From NCBI GenBank assembly GCA_038214295.1, contig JBBQSA010000012.1, forward strand, positions 7,256 to 71,255: a stretch of DNA of 64,000 bases, read 5' to 3'. The position numbers and the translations under genes were made by a program. The notes under the pieces were generated by a model that saw only the letters and a program-made list of their open reading frames with translations, was not told the DNA's origin and did not search any database. This DNA is from SHZI01 sp038214295 (GTDB taxonomy: Bacteria; Pseudomonadota; Gammaproteobacteria; Steroidobacterales; GCA-2729495). Shown here in pieces: positions 40,588 to 48,917 of the stretch; within the stretch, counting starts at the first letter, position 1; the number at the start of each line of letters is the position of its first letter.

Positions 40588-41592
40588 CTAACTGGCGCCT
40601 GCGGCTGCTCCGGTCTCCTGCCAGCGGTGACAGGCGACGACGTGGCCGGGGGCCACCCTGGTGAGTGCGGGCAGGTGCGTGATGCAGACGGGCACCGCCA
40701 GGGGGCAGCGGGTGCGGAAGACGCAGCCGCTCGGCGGGTCCAGCGGCGACGGTATTTCGCCATCCAGCACCAGCGAGCGTCCGGCGACGGGCCGGTCAGG
40801 GTCGGGAACCGGCACGGCGCTGATCAGTGCCTGGCTGTAAGGGTGGCGGGGGGCGCCGAAGAAATCCTCCCTGCGGCCGCTTTCCATCACGCGGCCCAGG
40901 TACATCACCAGCACCCGGTGGCTCATGTAGCGCACGATGGACAAGTCGTGACTGATGAACAGCAGGGCGATGCCGGTGTCCCGCTGCAGGTCGCGCAGCA
41001 GGTTGCAGATCTGGGCCTGGATCGACACGTCGAGGGAGCTGACGGGCTCGTCGCAGACGATCACCTTCGGCGCCGACATCATCGCCCGCGCGATGCTGAT
41101 CCGCTGGCACTGGCCGCCGCTGAACTCGTTCGGGTAGCGGTTGCGCATTTCGGGGCGCAACCCGACCCGGTCCAGCATCGCGTCCACCCGGCGCCGGCGC
41201 TCGTCCCGGCCGAGTTCGGGGTTGTGTACTTCCAGTGGCTCCGCGACGATCTCGCCAATCGTCATGCGGGGATTCAGACTGGACAGCGGATCCTGGAAGA
41301 TGATCTGCAGGTCCTTGCGGCAGCGCTTCAGGTCCGCGGCGGCCAGGGTGCAGAGATCGCGGCCCTCCCAGACCACGCGGCCGGCGGCAGGCCGGACCAG
41401 CTGCAGCACGCCCTTGCCGAGCGACGACTTCCCGCAGCCGGTTTCCCCCACCACGCCCAGCGTCTCGCCGGCGTGCAGTTCGAAACTCACACCGTCCACC
41501 GCCTTCAGTATGAGCGGCCGACCGCGGAACAGCCCCGGTGCCGGCACCGGGTAGTGCACCGAGAGATTCTCGACGGTGAGTACCGGCGTCAT
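40588..41592 (-). CDS. Oligopeptide ABC transporter ATPase, OppF/DppF-type
   Basis: A 334-aa nucleotide-binding subunit that powers import with its OppD partner. Walker A is GETGCGKSS near residue 49, the Q-loop is FQDPLSSLNPR, the signature is FSGGQCQR (one Cys in place of the usual R/Q), Walker B is VIVCDEPVSSLD and the H-loop His is in FISHDLS. The C-terminal Cys-rich oligopeptide extension (CVFRTRCPLAVPVC) is present. Its start overlaps the oppD stop by 4 bases. Confidence 0.93.
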   Translation of the reverse strand: MTPVLTVENLSVHYPVPAPGLFRGRPLILKAVDGVSFELHAGETLGVVGETGCGKSSLGKGVLQLVRPAAGRVVWEGRDLCTLAAADLKRCRKDLQIIFQDPLSSLNPRMTIGEIVAEPLEVHNPELGRDERRRRVDAMLDRVGLRPEMRNRYPNEFSGGQCQRISIARAMMSAPKVIVCDEPVSSLDVSIQAQICNLLRDLQRDTGIALLFISHDLSIVRYMSHRVLVMYLGRVMESGRREDFFGAPRHPYSQALISAVPVPDPDRPVAGRSLVLDGEIPSPLDPPSGCVFRTRCPLAVPVCITHLPALTRVAPGHVVACHRWQETGAAAGAS

Positions 41593-42599
41593 GCGGCGGG
41601 ACTCGCCGGCATGCCGGCAGGCTCACTGGCAATCTCCGCCAGCGACCGGTGGCAGGCCCGCGTGTGCCCGGCGTCGAGCGTTCGAAGCGCCGGCCGCTCG
41701 GTGCGGCAGATGTCGACCGGGCAGTGGCAGCGGCTTGCGAAGGCGCAGCCGGCTGGCAGGTTCTCCAGGTCGGGCGGCTGCCCGGGAATCACCGGGAGGT
41801 CCTCGCCGGGATCGATGCGCAGGTTCGGCATGGAACGGAGCAGGGCCTGGGTGTAGGGATGCGCCGGTCGCCGGAAGATGTCCCGTACCGGGCCCACTTC
41901 CACGGCCCGGCCGGCGTACATGATGAGCACCCGGTCGCAGAGCCCGGCGACGACGCCGAGGTCGTGGGTGATCAGCACCAGCGAGGTCCCGGTGTGCCGC
42001 TTCAGGCCGTCCAGCAGCCTGAGGACCTGCGCCTGCACCGTGACGTCCAGCGCGGTGGTCGGCTCGTCAGCGATAAGGACTTCCGGCCGGCACAGGGTTG
42101 CCATCGCGATCATGACCCGCTGGCGCATGCCGCCCGACATCTCGAAGGGGTAGGCCGAGTAACGGCGCTCCGGGTCCGCGATCCGGACCACTTCCAGCGC
42201 CTCGATGATGCGCAGGCGCGCGTCCCGGCGGGAAAGCCCCTGGTGGCGCATCAGCACCTCGGCCATCTGGTCGCCCACGCGCATCGTCGGCGTCAGTCCC
42301 GAAAGCGCATCCTGGAAAATCATGGCGAGGCGATTGCCACGCAGACCGTCCAGCGCCGCCCGCGGTGCGTTCAGCAGCTCCGTGCCGCGGTAGCGGACGC
42401 TGCCTGTGGCTCGCCCGTTTGGCGCCAGCAGCCCGAACATGGCGAGGAAGGTTTGACTCTTGCCGGAACCCGATTCACCGACGACGCCGAGGCATTCGCC
42501 GGCGTTCAGGCTGAAGTCCAGGTCGCTGACTGCCGTGACTTCGCCGCTGTCAGTCCGGAAGCGGACATTGAGCTGCTCGCACTCGATGACGGGCGTCAT
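41589..42599 (-). CDS. Oligopeptide ABC transporter ATPase, OppD/DppD-type
   Basis: A 336-aa ATPase with Walker A GESGSGKSQ, Q-loop FQDALSGLTPTM, signature MSGGMRQR, Walker B VLIADEPTTALD and H-loop THDLG. The usual oligopeptide C-terminal extension CAFASRCHCPVDIC could bind an Fe-S cluster as shown for DppD-type subunits. The ATG at 42599 leaves a 7-base gap after the permease stop; a GTG upstream would extend into it. It pairs with the OppF-type ATPase that follows. Confidence 0.92.
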   Translation of the reverse strand: MTPVIECEQLNVRFRTDSGEVTAVSDLDFSLNAGECLGVVGESGSGKSQTFLAMFGLLAPNGRATGSVRYRGTELLNAPRAALDGLRGNRLAMIFQDALSGLTPTMRVGDQMAEVLMRHQGLSRRDARLRIIEALEVVRIADPERRYSAYPFEMSGGMRQRVMIAMATLCRPEVLIADEPTTALDVTVQAQVLRLLDGLKRHTGTSLVLITHDLGVVAGLCDRVLIMYAGRAVEVGPVRDIFRRPAHPYTQALLRSMPNLRIDPGEDLPVIPGQPPDLENLPAGCAFASRCHCPVDICRTERPALRTLDAGHTRACHRSLAEIASEPAGMPASPAA

Positions 42600-42606
42600 G
42601 CGGGGC

Positions 42607-43515
42607 TCACCGGTCGCGGGGATCGAGCGCGTCACGCAGCCCGTCGCCGATGAAGTTGAAGCAGAACATGGTCACCGCCAGGAACGTGGCGGGGAAGAAG
42701 ATCAGCCAGGGGGCGCTGTCCAGCTGGCCGGCGCCCTGGGAGATGAGCAGCCCCCAGCTCGTCAGCGGCTCCTGGACGCCCAGGCCAAGGAACGAGAGGT
42801 AGCTCTCGACGATGATGTTCGTCGGGATCAGCAGGGTGACGTAGACGATGACCGGGCCCAGGACGTTGGGAATGATGTAGCGGCGCAGGATCGCGCCCTG
42901 TGACAGCCCGATGGCCACGGCCGACTCCACGTACTCCTTGGCCTTCACCGTCAGGGTCTGGCCCCGGACGATCCGCGACATGGTCAGCCATTCGACCGCC
43001 CCGATCGCGATGAAGACGAGAAAGATGTTCCTGCCGAAGACCGTCACGAGGATGATGATGAAGAAGATCAGGGGCAGCGAGTACAGCACATCGACGAAGC
43101 GCATCATCAAGCCGTCCGTGCGCCCGCCGATAAAGCCCGCCACTGCGCCGTAGGTCACGCCTATTACCAGCGCCACGATCGTGGTGAGCAGGCCGATGGT
43201 CAGGGAGATCCGGCCACCATAGAACGTGCGCACCAGCAGGTCCCGGCCGTTGGCGTCGGTGCCGAACCAGTGCCAGTCGACCAGGGTCGGCGGCGTCATG
43301 ATGCTTTCCCAGGAGGCGTCCTCGATGCCATGGGGCCAGGCCATCGGCACCAGGATCGAGGTGACGCCGATGACGAGCAGGATGACGATGCTTGCCATGG
43401 CCGCCCGGTTGCGCCGGAAGCGGCGCGCCGCCTGCCGCCACAGGGAGTGGGAGACCTCGCCGCGGGCCGCCCGCGCCAGGTTCTCCGAGCCGAGCAGGTC
43501 CGGTCGCGTGTTCAC
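42607..43515 (-). CDS. Oligopeptide ABC transporter permease, OppC/DppC-type
   Basis: A 302-aa inner-membrane permease with an N-terminal cytoplasmic stretch, one membrane helix (about 36-56), a periplasmic loop with the FGTDANGRDLLVRTFYGGR segment typical of OppC/DppC, and five further helices. The EAA-type loop is SAVAIGLSQGAILRRYIIPN. It overlaps the OppB-type gene by 4 bases and precedes oppD by 7. Confidence 0.93.
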   Translation of the reverse strand: MNTRPDLLGSENLARAARGEVSHSLWRQAARRFRRNRAAMASIVILLVIGVTSILVPMAWPHGIEDASWESIMTPPTLVDWHWFGTDANGRDLLVRTFYGGRISLTIGLLTTIVALVIGVTYGAVAGFIGGRTDGLMMRFVDVLYSLPLIFFIIILVTVFGRNIFLVFIAIGAVEWLTMSRIVRGQTLTVKAKEYVESAVAIGLSQGAILRRYIIPNVLGPVIVYVTLLIPTNIIVESYLSFLGLGVQEPLTSWGLLISQGAGQLDSAPWLIFFPATFLAVTMFCFNFIGDGLRDALDPRDR

Positions 43516-44444
43516 GAGCGATAGGCCTTGCGCACGCGGGGATCCAGCGCCGCGTAGGCCAGGTCCGACAGGAGATTGAGCAGGATGATGAATGTGGCAT
43601 AGATGATGACCACGCCCATTACCAGCGGGTAGTCCCGGTTCAGCGCGCCCTGCACGAAGTAGCGGCCGACGCCGGGGAGGTTGAAGATCAGTTCCACGAT
43701 GAGGGAGCCCGTCATGATTGCGGCGAGGGCCGGGCCCAGGTAACCCACCAGCGGCACCAGCGCCGACGGCAGGACGTGGCGGAACACGACCGTGGACTCC
43801 TTGAGGCCGCGCGACCGGGCCGTCCGCACGAAGTTTGACCGCAGGACTTCCAGCATTCCGCCGCGCATCAGGCGGGCTATCACGGCGATCTGGGGCAGGG
43901 CGAGGGCGACCACAGGCAGCACCAGGTTAGCCGGTGCGCCGTTATTCCAGCCGGCGACGGGGAGCAGCTTGAGGTAGAGGCCGAAAAACAGGGCAAGAAT
44001 GGGCGCGCTCACAAATGCCGGCAGCGCAATGCCCGTCATGGCGAGTCCCATCAATGCGTAGTCAAGCGCGCTGTTCTGGCGCAAGGCCGCGAAGATTCCT
44101 CCGAGGCCACCCAGCACCAGCGCGACGAGATTGGCGAGCAGGCCCAGCGTGATGCTCACTGGCAGGCCGATGGCGATGAGTTCCGTGACGGAAAAGTCCT
44201 TGTAGACCAGCGAGGGACCGAAGTTGCCGCGGACGGCCCGCGTCAGGAACAGCCAGTATTGCGTGATCAGTGGCTTGTCGAGGTCGTACGCGGCGCGGAT
44301 GTTCTCAAGGACCTCGGGCTCGAGATCCGCTTCTGCGTCAAAGGGCCCGCCCGGCGCCGCGCGCATCAGGAAGAACGCGGCCGTCACGATGACGAACAGC
44401 GTGGGTATGGCGATGCCAAGCCGGCGCAGTGTGTACCTCAGCAT
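43512..44444 (-). CDS. Oligopeptide ABC transporter permease, OppB/DppB-type
   Basis: A 310-aa six-helix permease starting MLRYTLRRLGIAIPTL as is typical, with RAAPGGPFD and the C-terminal LNLLSDLAYAALDPR hallmark of the OppB/DppB group. The EAA loop is VRTARSRGLKESTVVFRHVLPSA. It follows the MFS gene by 4 bases and overlaps the OppC-type gene by 4. Confidence 0.93.
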   Translation of the reverse strand: MLRYTLRRLGIAIPTLFVIVTAAFFLMRAAPGGPFDAEADLEPEVLENIRAAYDLDKPLITQYWLFLTRAVRGNFGPSLVYKDFSVTELIAIGLPVSITLGLLANLVALVLGGLGGIFAALRQNSALDYALMGLAMTGIALPAFVSAPILALFFGLYLKLLPVAGWNNGAPANLVLPVVALALPQIAVIARLMRGGMLEVLRSNFVRTARSRGLKESTVVFRHVLPSALVPLVGYLGPALAAIMTGSLIVELIFNLPGVGRYFVQGALNRDYPLVMGVVIIYATFIILLNLLSDLAYAALDPRVRKAYRS

Positions 44445-44448
44445 CTGC

Positions 44449-45693
44449 CTAGACTACCTTGTCCCGGCGCCCCGCCTCGGCGGCCAACGGCATCAGCGCA
44501 AGACGCCGGCCGATGCGGGTAGCCATGGCAAAGGCCGGCAGCATGACGGCGCTGCCGATCAGGAATGGCGCATTGGCGCCCAGCTGTCCGTACAGCGTAC
44601 CGGCGCCGGCCTGCCCCACGAAGCGGGCCATGGCGCTGGAGGACTGGTACACCCCGAGCACCGCGCCGCGTTCAGTGGCGCCGGCCCGTTTCGACAGCAG
44701 GCTCTGCATGCTGGTCTGGAAGAATGCGGTGCCGAAGGAGCCTATGGTCATTGCGAACAGTATCGTCGGCACGCTGTGGGCAAGCGTCAGGCCGATCCAG
44801 CCGGTCATCAGGCAGACGATCGCACTCTTCACCAGGTTCAGTTCGCCGAAGCGCCGGGCCAGCCAGCCAAGACCGAAGAATTGCACCATGGCGATGAGGC
44901 CTCCAGTCCAGGCAAGCATGCCGCCCAGTGTGCGGGCGTTCAGGCCATGCTCGTGGTTCGCCCACAGCGGGAAAATGGACTCCCGCACGGACATGAACAC
45001 CAGCACCACGACCGCCATCAACAGCATCTGCGTGATGATCGGCCGTCCGGCGATGCGTCCCAGTTCGCCGAGCAGGCTGGTGCCCGCGGCGCGTGGCACG
45101 CTGGCCGGCGCCAGCTGGCGGGTCTCCGGCAGGAAGGCGAAGATGGCGAGGAAGGCGCCGAAGGAGAACAGTGCCGCGGCAATGGCCGGGCGCACGAGGT
45201 TCGCGTCGGCCATCGTCGTACCGCCGGCCAGCAGGCCGCCGAGTGCCGGTCCGATCGCGAAGCCGAGGCCGAAGGCCGAGGACACCCGGCCCATCGCGCC
45301 TGCCCGCTCCTCGGGACTGGTGACGTCGGAAATGTAGGCGTAGGCGGTCGAGAGGTTTGCCGACGTGGCGCCGCTAAGGATGCGGGCCAGGAGGAGCAGC
45401 CAGAGGGAATTGGCGTAGGCCAGCAGCAGGTAGGCGGCGGCGTGCCCCAGCATGCTGAAGAGCAGGACGGGCCGACGCCCCCGCCGGTCGCTCATGGAGC
45501 CCCACAGGGGCATGGCGAGGGACTGGGACAGCGGGTGGGCCGCGATGATCAGGGTGATGAGTTCGGGGCCAGCGCCGAGCCTCTCCACGTAGAACGGGGT
45601 GAGCGGGGCGAGGATTCCAAAGCCGACGAGGTCTATGAAGACGACAGCAAAGAGAATCGGGACGGCGAACCGCGGCTTGGGACCGGGCGTCAT
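44449..45693 (-). CDS. MFS transporter (TetA/multidrug-like)
   Basis: A 414-aa, twelve-helix drug:H+ antiporter-like protein. VFIDLVGFGILAPLTPFYVERLG at the N-terminus and MSDRRGRRPVLL (motif A) resemble the TetA/Bmr group. ATG at 45693 with GAGAGG upstream is preferred to a GTG at 45705. It is the first gene of a seven-gene minus-strand operon (MFS-oppB-oppC-oppD-oppF-DUF1330-Tat protein). This is an unusual leader for a peptide importer and suggests balanced uptake and efflux of a related compound. Confidence 0.88.
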   Translation of the reverse strand: MTPGPKPRFAVPILFAVVFIDLVGFGILAPLTPFYVERLGAGPELITLIIAAHPLSQSLAMPLWGSMSDRRGRRPVLLFSMLGHAAAYLLLAYANSLWLLLLARILSGATSANLSTAYAYISDVTSPEERAGAMGRVSSAFGLGFAIGPALGGLLAGGTTMADANLVRPAIAAALFSFGAFLAIFAFLPETRQLAPASVPRAAGTSLLGELGRIAGRPIITQMLLMAVVVLVFMSVRESIFPLWANHEHGLNARTLGGMLAWTGGLIAMVQFFGLGWLARRFGELNLVKSAIVCLMTGWIGLTLAHSVPTILFAMTIGSFGTAFFQTSMQSLLSKRAGATERGAVLGVYQSSSAMARFVGQAGAGTLYGQLGANAPFLIGSAVMLPAFAMATRIGRRLALMPLAAEAGRRDKVV

Positions 45694-45720
45694 GCGGAGC
45701 AGCACCTCTCGGGGGAGGTT

Positions 45721-45741
45721 ATCATATTGTTATAATCATAT
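45721..45741. promoter_or_regulatory. AT-rich divergent promoter/operator
   Basis: ATCATAT occurs at 45721-45727 and 45735-45741, 14 bases apart, flanking TATAAT (45731-45736), a perfect -10 for the plus strand that would start transcription near 45743. No good -35 is visible, which suggests an activator. The site lies between the divergent MFS and molybdoenzyme genes. Confidence 0.45.
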
Positions 45742-45766
45742 GCTGACCCGCCGACGCGAGGCTGCG

Positions 45767-47980
45767 ATGGACTCAGGTTTCCCTGTGGGCAAGGTGACGC
45801 GACGGCGCGTGCTGCGGTCAGCGGGGCAGGTCGCGGCCGGCCTCTGGCTCGGCATCGAGTTGCCCGGCGATGTGCTCGCGCAATCGACAGCGGCGGCGGG
45901 CCCGCCGCCACGCACGACCTTCAACGAACCCCAGCTGGCGGCGTACCTGGAAATCACAGCGGACAACGTGGTGCGCGTGGCACTGCCTGATGCCGAAATG
46001 GGCCAGGGCGTCTACAGCGCGCTGCCGCTGATCCTGGCCGACGAGCTCGGCGCAGACTGGGCGCTGGTCGAGGTCCGGCAAACGGGGGCCGACGACCGCC
46101 TCGCCAACCCCATGAAGGGCTTCCAGGCCACGGGCCGCAGCCTCAGTGTGCGCGGTTACTACGCTTTGCTGCGCAGGCTCGGCGCCACGGCCCGCCAGCT
46201 GCTATGTACAGCGGCGGCGGCGCGCTGGAGCGTGCCGGCCGCCGAGTGCCGTACCGAACAGGGCAGCGTCCGGCACGCGCGCTCCGGACGGCAGGCGACC
46301 TTTGCCGAATTGCTGGAAGCGGCCGCCGCGCTGCCACTGCCGCTCGAGATTCACCTGCGGACGCCGGACGAGCTGCAGCTGATCGGCCGCGACGTGCCGC
46401 GCAAGGACATCCCCGCCAAGGTGGCGGGCACGGCAGAATTCAGCAGTGATGTGCGACTTCCCGGCATGCTGGTGGCGGCCATCGCGCACAGCCCCGTGTT
46501 CGGCAGTGCGCTCGAGTCGCTGGACGAGGCTGCGGCCCTCGCTGGCCCCGGTGTGCGCGCCGTCGTGCGCCTGCCGTCGGCCGTGGCGGTCGTTGCCGGG
46601 GACTTCTGGCAGGCGAGCCGCGCCCTCGGCCGCCTGCGGCCCACCTTTGCGCCAGGCCCGAACGACACGGTTGATTCGGCGACGCTGGGCGCGGCCCGTG
46701 CCGCCGGTCTCCGCGAGCCGGGCGTGCCCGTGCAGTCAGTGGGCGATGCCGAGGCCCGGATCGCGGCGGCGGATCGCCAGCTTGAGTTCGTCTACGAGGT
46801 GCCCTATCTCGCGCACGCCACGATGGAGCCCATGTGCTGCGTGGCCTGGGTGCGCGCTGGCGACTGCGATCTCTGGGCGCCCACCCAGGGGCCGGGGCGC
46901 CTGCGGAATGAGGTGGCCCGCGAGCTGAACATCGAGCCGGGCCGCGTGCGCATCACGCGGAGTTTCATCGGTGGCGGTTTCGGGCGCCGCTGGCAGCCGG
47001 ATTTCGGCATCGAGGCGGCGCTGATTTCGAAAGCGGTCAACGCGCCGGTGAAGCTGCTCTGGTCCCGGGAAGAGGACATGCAGCACGACTTCTACCGTCC
47101 CGCGATGCACATGCGCGTGCGGGCGGGCCTCGCCAGTGGCCGGCGCGGCGCGGCAGGTATCGCCGGCGTCGACATCACGCTGTCCGGGGCCCTGCTGAGC
47201 AGCTGGGGCAAGCCGCCAGTGTCGAACCCGAAGCCGGATCCGCAGCTGACGGGTGGGCTCACGGCGATGCCGTACGCGCTGCCGGACTACCGCATTCGCT
47301 GGGTGCCGCAAACGACGCACGTGCCGATCGGCGTGTGGCGGTCCGTGGCGCATTCGCACAACGTGTTCGCGATCGAAAGCGCGCTCGACGAGCTGGCAGT
47401 GGCGTCCGGTGAAGACCCGCTGCGCCTGCGCCTGGACCTGCTCAAGGCGTCGCCTCGTCACCAGCGGGTGCTCGCCGCGCTGGCGAAGCAGGCGAAGTGG
47501 CGCCGCCGGGATACGCGTGGCCAAGCGAGCGGCCAGGCGAGTAAAGAGGGCCGTGGGCTCGCCATCGCCGAGTACGCGTCCTCGATCATCGCCCTGGTGG
47601 CCGATGTGCAGGTTCTGCCCGAAGGCCGTGTGCGCGTCCTGCGCCTGACGGTCGCCGTGGACTGCGGCGCCGCCATCCAGCCGGACAACGTGCGCGCCCA
47701 GGTCGAGGGCGGCCTCCTCTACGGACTCACGGCGGCGCTGTACGGCGAGATTCGCATCGAGCAGGGTCGCGCGGTCCAGTCCAACTTCTTCGACTACCGG
47801 ATGATGACCCTGGCCGACTGTCCCGAGATCGACGTGCTGGTGCTGCCGGGCGGTGACGAGCCCGGCGGGGTCGGCGAGCTGGCCACGCCGCCCGTGGCTC
47901 CCGCCCTGGCCAACGCGGTCTTCGCCGCCACCGGCAAGCGTGTCCGCGAGTTGCCCCTGGCCCGGCACGGCCTCGCGTGA
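45767..47980 (+). CDS. Tat-exported xanthine-dehydrogenase-family molybdopterin subunit (IorB/QorB-like)
   Basis: A 737-aa molybdenum subunit of the isoquinoline 1-oxidoreductase beta/aldehyde-oxidase type, which hydroxylates N-heterocycles or oxidises aldehydes with water as the oxygen source. Tat motif TRRRVLRS near 10-17 with a hydrophobic stretch to 32. Landmarks are MGQGVYSALPLILADEL, GGGFGRRWQPDFG, and GGVGELATPP near the C-terminus holding the catalytic Glu. The [2Fe-2S] partner (IorA) that normally precedes it is absent from the window. The ATG at 45767 has GAGG upstream; an earlier ATG at 45740 overlaps the -10 element. Confidence 0.85.
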   Translation: MDSGFPVGKVTRRRVLRSAGQVAAGLWLGIELPGDVLAQSTAAAGPPPRTTFNEPQLAAYLEITADNVVRVALPDAEMGQGVYSALPLILADELGADWALVEVRQTGADDRLANPMKGFQATGRSLSVRGYYALLRRLGATARQLLCTAAAARWSVPAAECRTEQGSVRHARSGRQATFAELLEAAAALPLPLEIHLRTPDELQLIGRDVPRKDIPAKVAGTAEFSSDVRLPGMLVAAIAHSPVFGSALESLDEAAALAGPGVRAVVRLPSAVAVVAGDFWQASRALGRLRPTFAPGPNDTVDSATLGAARAAGLREPGVPVQSVGDAEARIAAADRQLEFVYEVPYLAHATMEPMCCVAWVRAGDCDLWAPTQGPGRLRNEVARELNIEPGRVRITRSFIGGGFGRRWQPDFGIEAALISKAVNAPVKLLWSREEDMQHDFYRPAMHMRVRAGLASGRRGAAGIAGVDITLSGALLSSWGKPPVSNPKPDPQLTGGLTAMPYALPDYRIRWVPQTTHVPIGVWRSVAHSHNVFAIESALDELAVASGEDPLRLRLDLLKASPRHQRVLAALAKQAKWRRRDTRGQASGQASKEGRGLAIAEYASSIIALVADVQVLPEGRVRVLRLTVAVDCGAAIQPDNVRAQVEGGLLYGLTAALYGEIRIEQGRAVQSNFFDYRMMTLADCPEIDVLVLPGGDEPGGVGELATPPVAPALANAVFAATGKRVRELPLARHGLA

Positions 47981-48909
47981 TGAGGGTCCAGGTCCGGTTC
48001 TGGTTCCTGTACGTGTTCCTCGTGCCGGCGCTTGCCGTCCTGTCTGCCTGCACGGCCACCGGCCTCGAGCCTGGCAAGGTCGTTCGTGACTGCCCGGCCT
48101 GTCCGGATCTCGTCGTGGTCCCGGCCGGACGTTTCAGCATGGGTGCGGAGGGTGGTGAGGAGGGCCGGCCCGAGGGCCCGGTCCGGGAGATCCGCCTGTT
48201 CAGGGCCTTCGCCGTGGGCGTGACGGAGGTGACGCAGGAGCAGTTCGCGGCCTTCGTGGTCGCCACGGGCCGCGTGCTTCCCGGCGGCTGCCGGACCTGG
48301 GACGGCAAGGCCTGGCAATACCCGCCGGACGGTGACTGGACCAACCCGGGCTACGGCCGCGTGCCTTTTGCGGACGAGCCGGTGACCTGCGTCAGCTGGC
48401 GTGACGCCCGGGACTACGCCGCCTGGCTCGCCGGGCGCACGGGCAAGCCCTACCGGCTGCTCTCGGAAGCCGAGTGGGAGTACGTGGCGCGGGCGGGGTC
48501 GACGGGCGTGTTTCCCTGGCCTGCCGGCGACGCCGAGCCTTGCAACGCGGGTAACGTCTACGACCAGTCAGGCGCGCGTGTGAACGGCTTCGACTGGGAG
48601 CCCTTTGCCTGCGACGACGGCTACGGCCAGGCCGCCCCGGTGGGCTCCTTCACCGCGAACGCCTTTGGTCTCAAGGATGTGCTGGGCAACGTCTGGGAAT
48701 GGACGGCGGACTGCTACGTGGCGCCCTATCCCGCCAGTCCCGCCGACGGCAGCCCGGTAACGGTGGACGGCGATTGCCCGCAGCGGGCCGTGCGTGGCGG
48801 CAGCTGGATCTCGCGACCCAGCCGGCAGCGTGTGACCTTCCGCGGCCGCGATCCGGAGGACGCCCGCTACTCCTTCTTCGGCATTCGCGTCGCGCGGGAC
48901 CTGCGCTGA
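47980..48909 (+). CDS. FGE-sulfatase-domain lipoprotein without the catalytic cysteines
   Basis: A 309-aa protein with a lipoprotein signal (LSAC lipobox near residue 24) and a formylglycine-generating-enzyme (SUMF1/EgtB-type) fold: VPAGRFSMGAEGGEEG, VTEVTQEQFAAFV, PVTCVSWRDARDYAAWL, LLSEAEWEYVARAG, LGNVWEWTADCY and AVRGGSWISRP. The terminal Cys pair that true FGE uses (SYC...RCAAR) is missing; the segment reads RQRVTFRGRD. It is therefore a structural or other-activity member. The ATG overlaps the molybdoenzyme stop (TGATG), so the two are coupled. Confidence 0.85.
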   Translation: MRVQVRFWFLYVFLVPALAVLSACTATGLEPGKVVRDCPACPDLVVVPAGRFSMGAEGGEEGRPEGPVREIRLFRAFAVGVTEVTQEQFAAFVVATGRVLPGGCRTWDGKAWQYPPDGDWTNPGYGRVPFADEPVTCVSWRDARDYAAWLAGRTGKPYRLLSEAEWEYVARAGSTGVFPWPAGDAEPCNAGNVYDQSGARVNGFDWEPFACDDGYGQAAPVGSFTANAFGLKDVLGNVWEWTADCYVAPYPASPADGSPVTVDGDCPQRAVRGGSWISRPSRQRVTFRGRDPEDARYSFFGIRVARDLR

Positions 48910-48917
48910 GGTGGCCC

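Noticed and set aside
47980..48909. Identification as a true formylglycine-generating enzyme
   Set aside because: The catalytic Cys pair near the C-terminus is missing and no sulfatase gene is adjacent.
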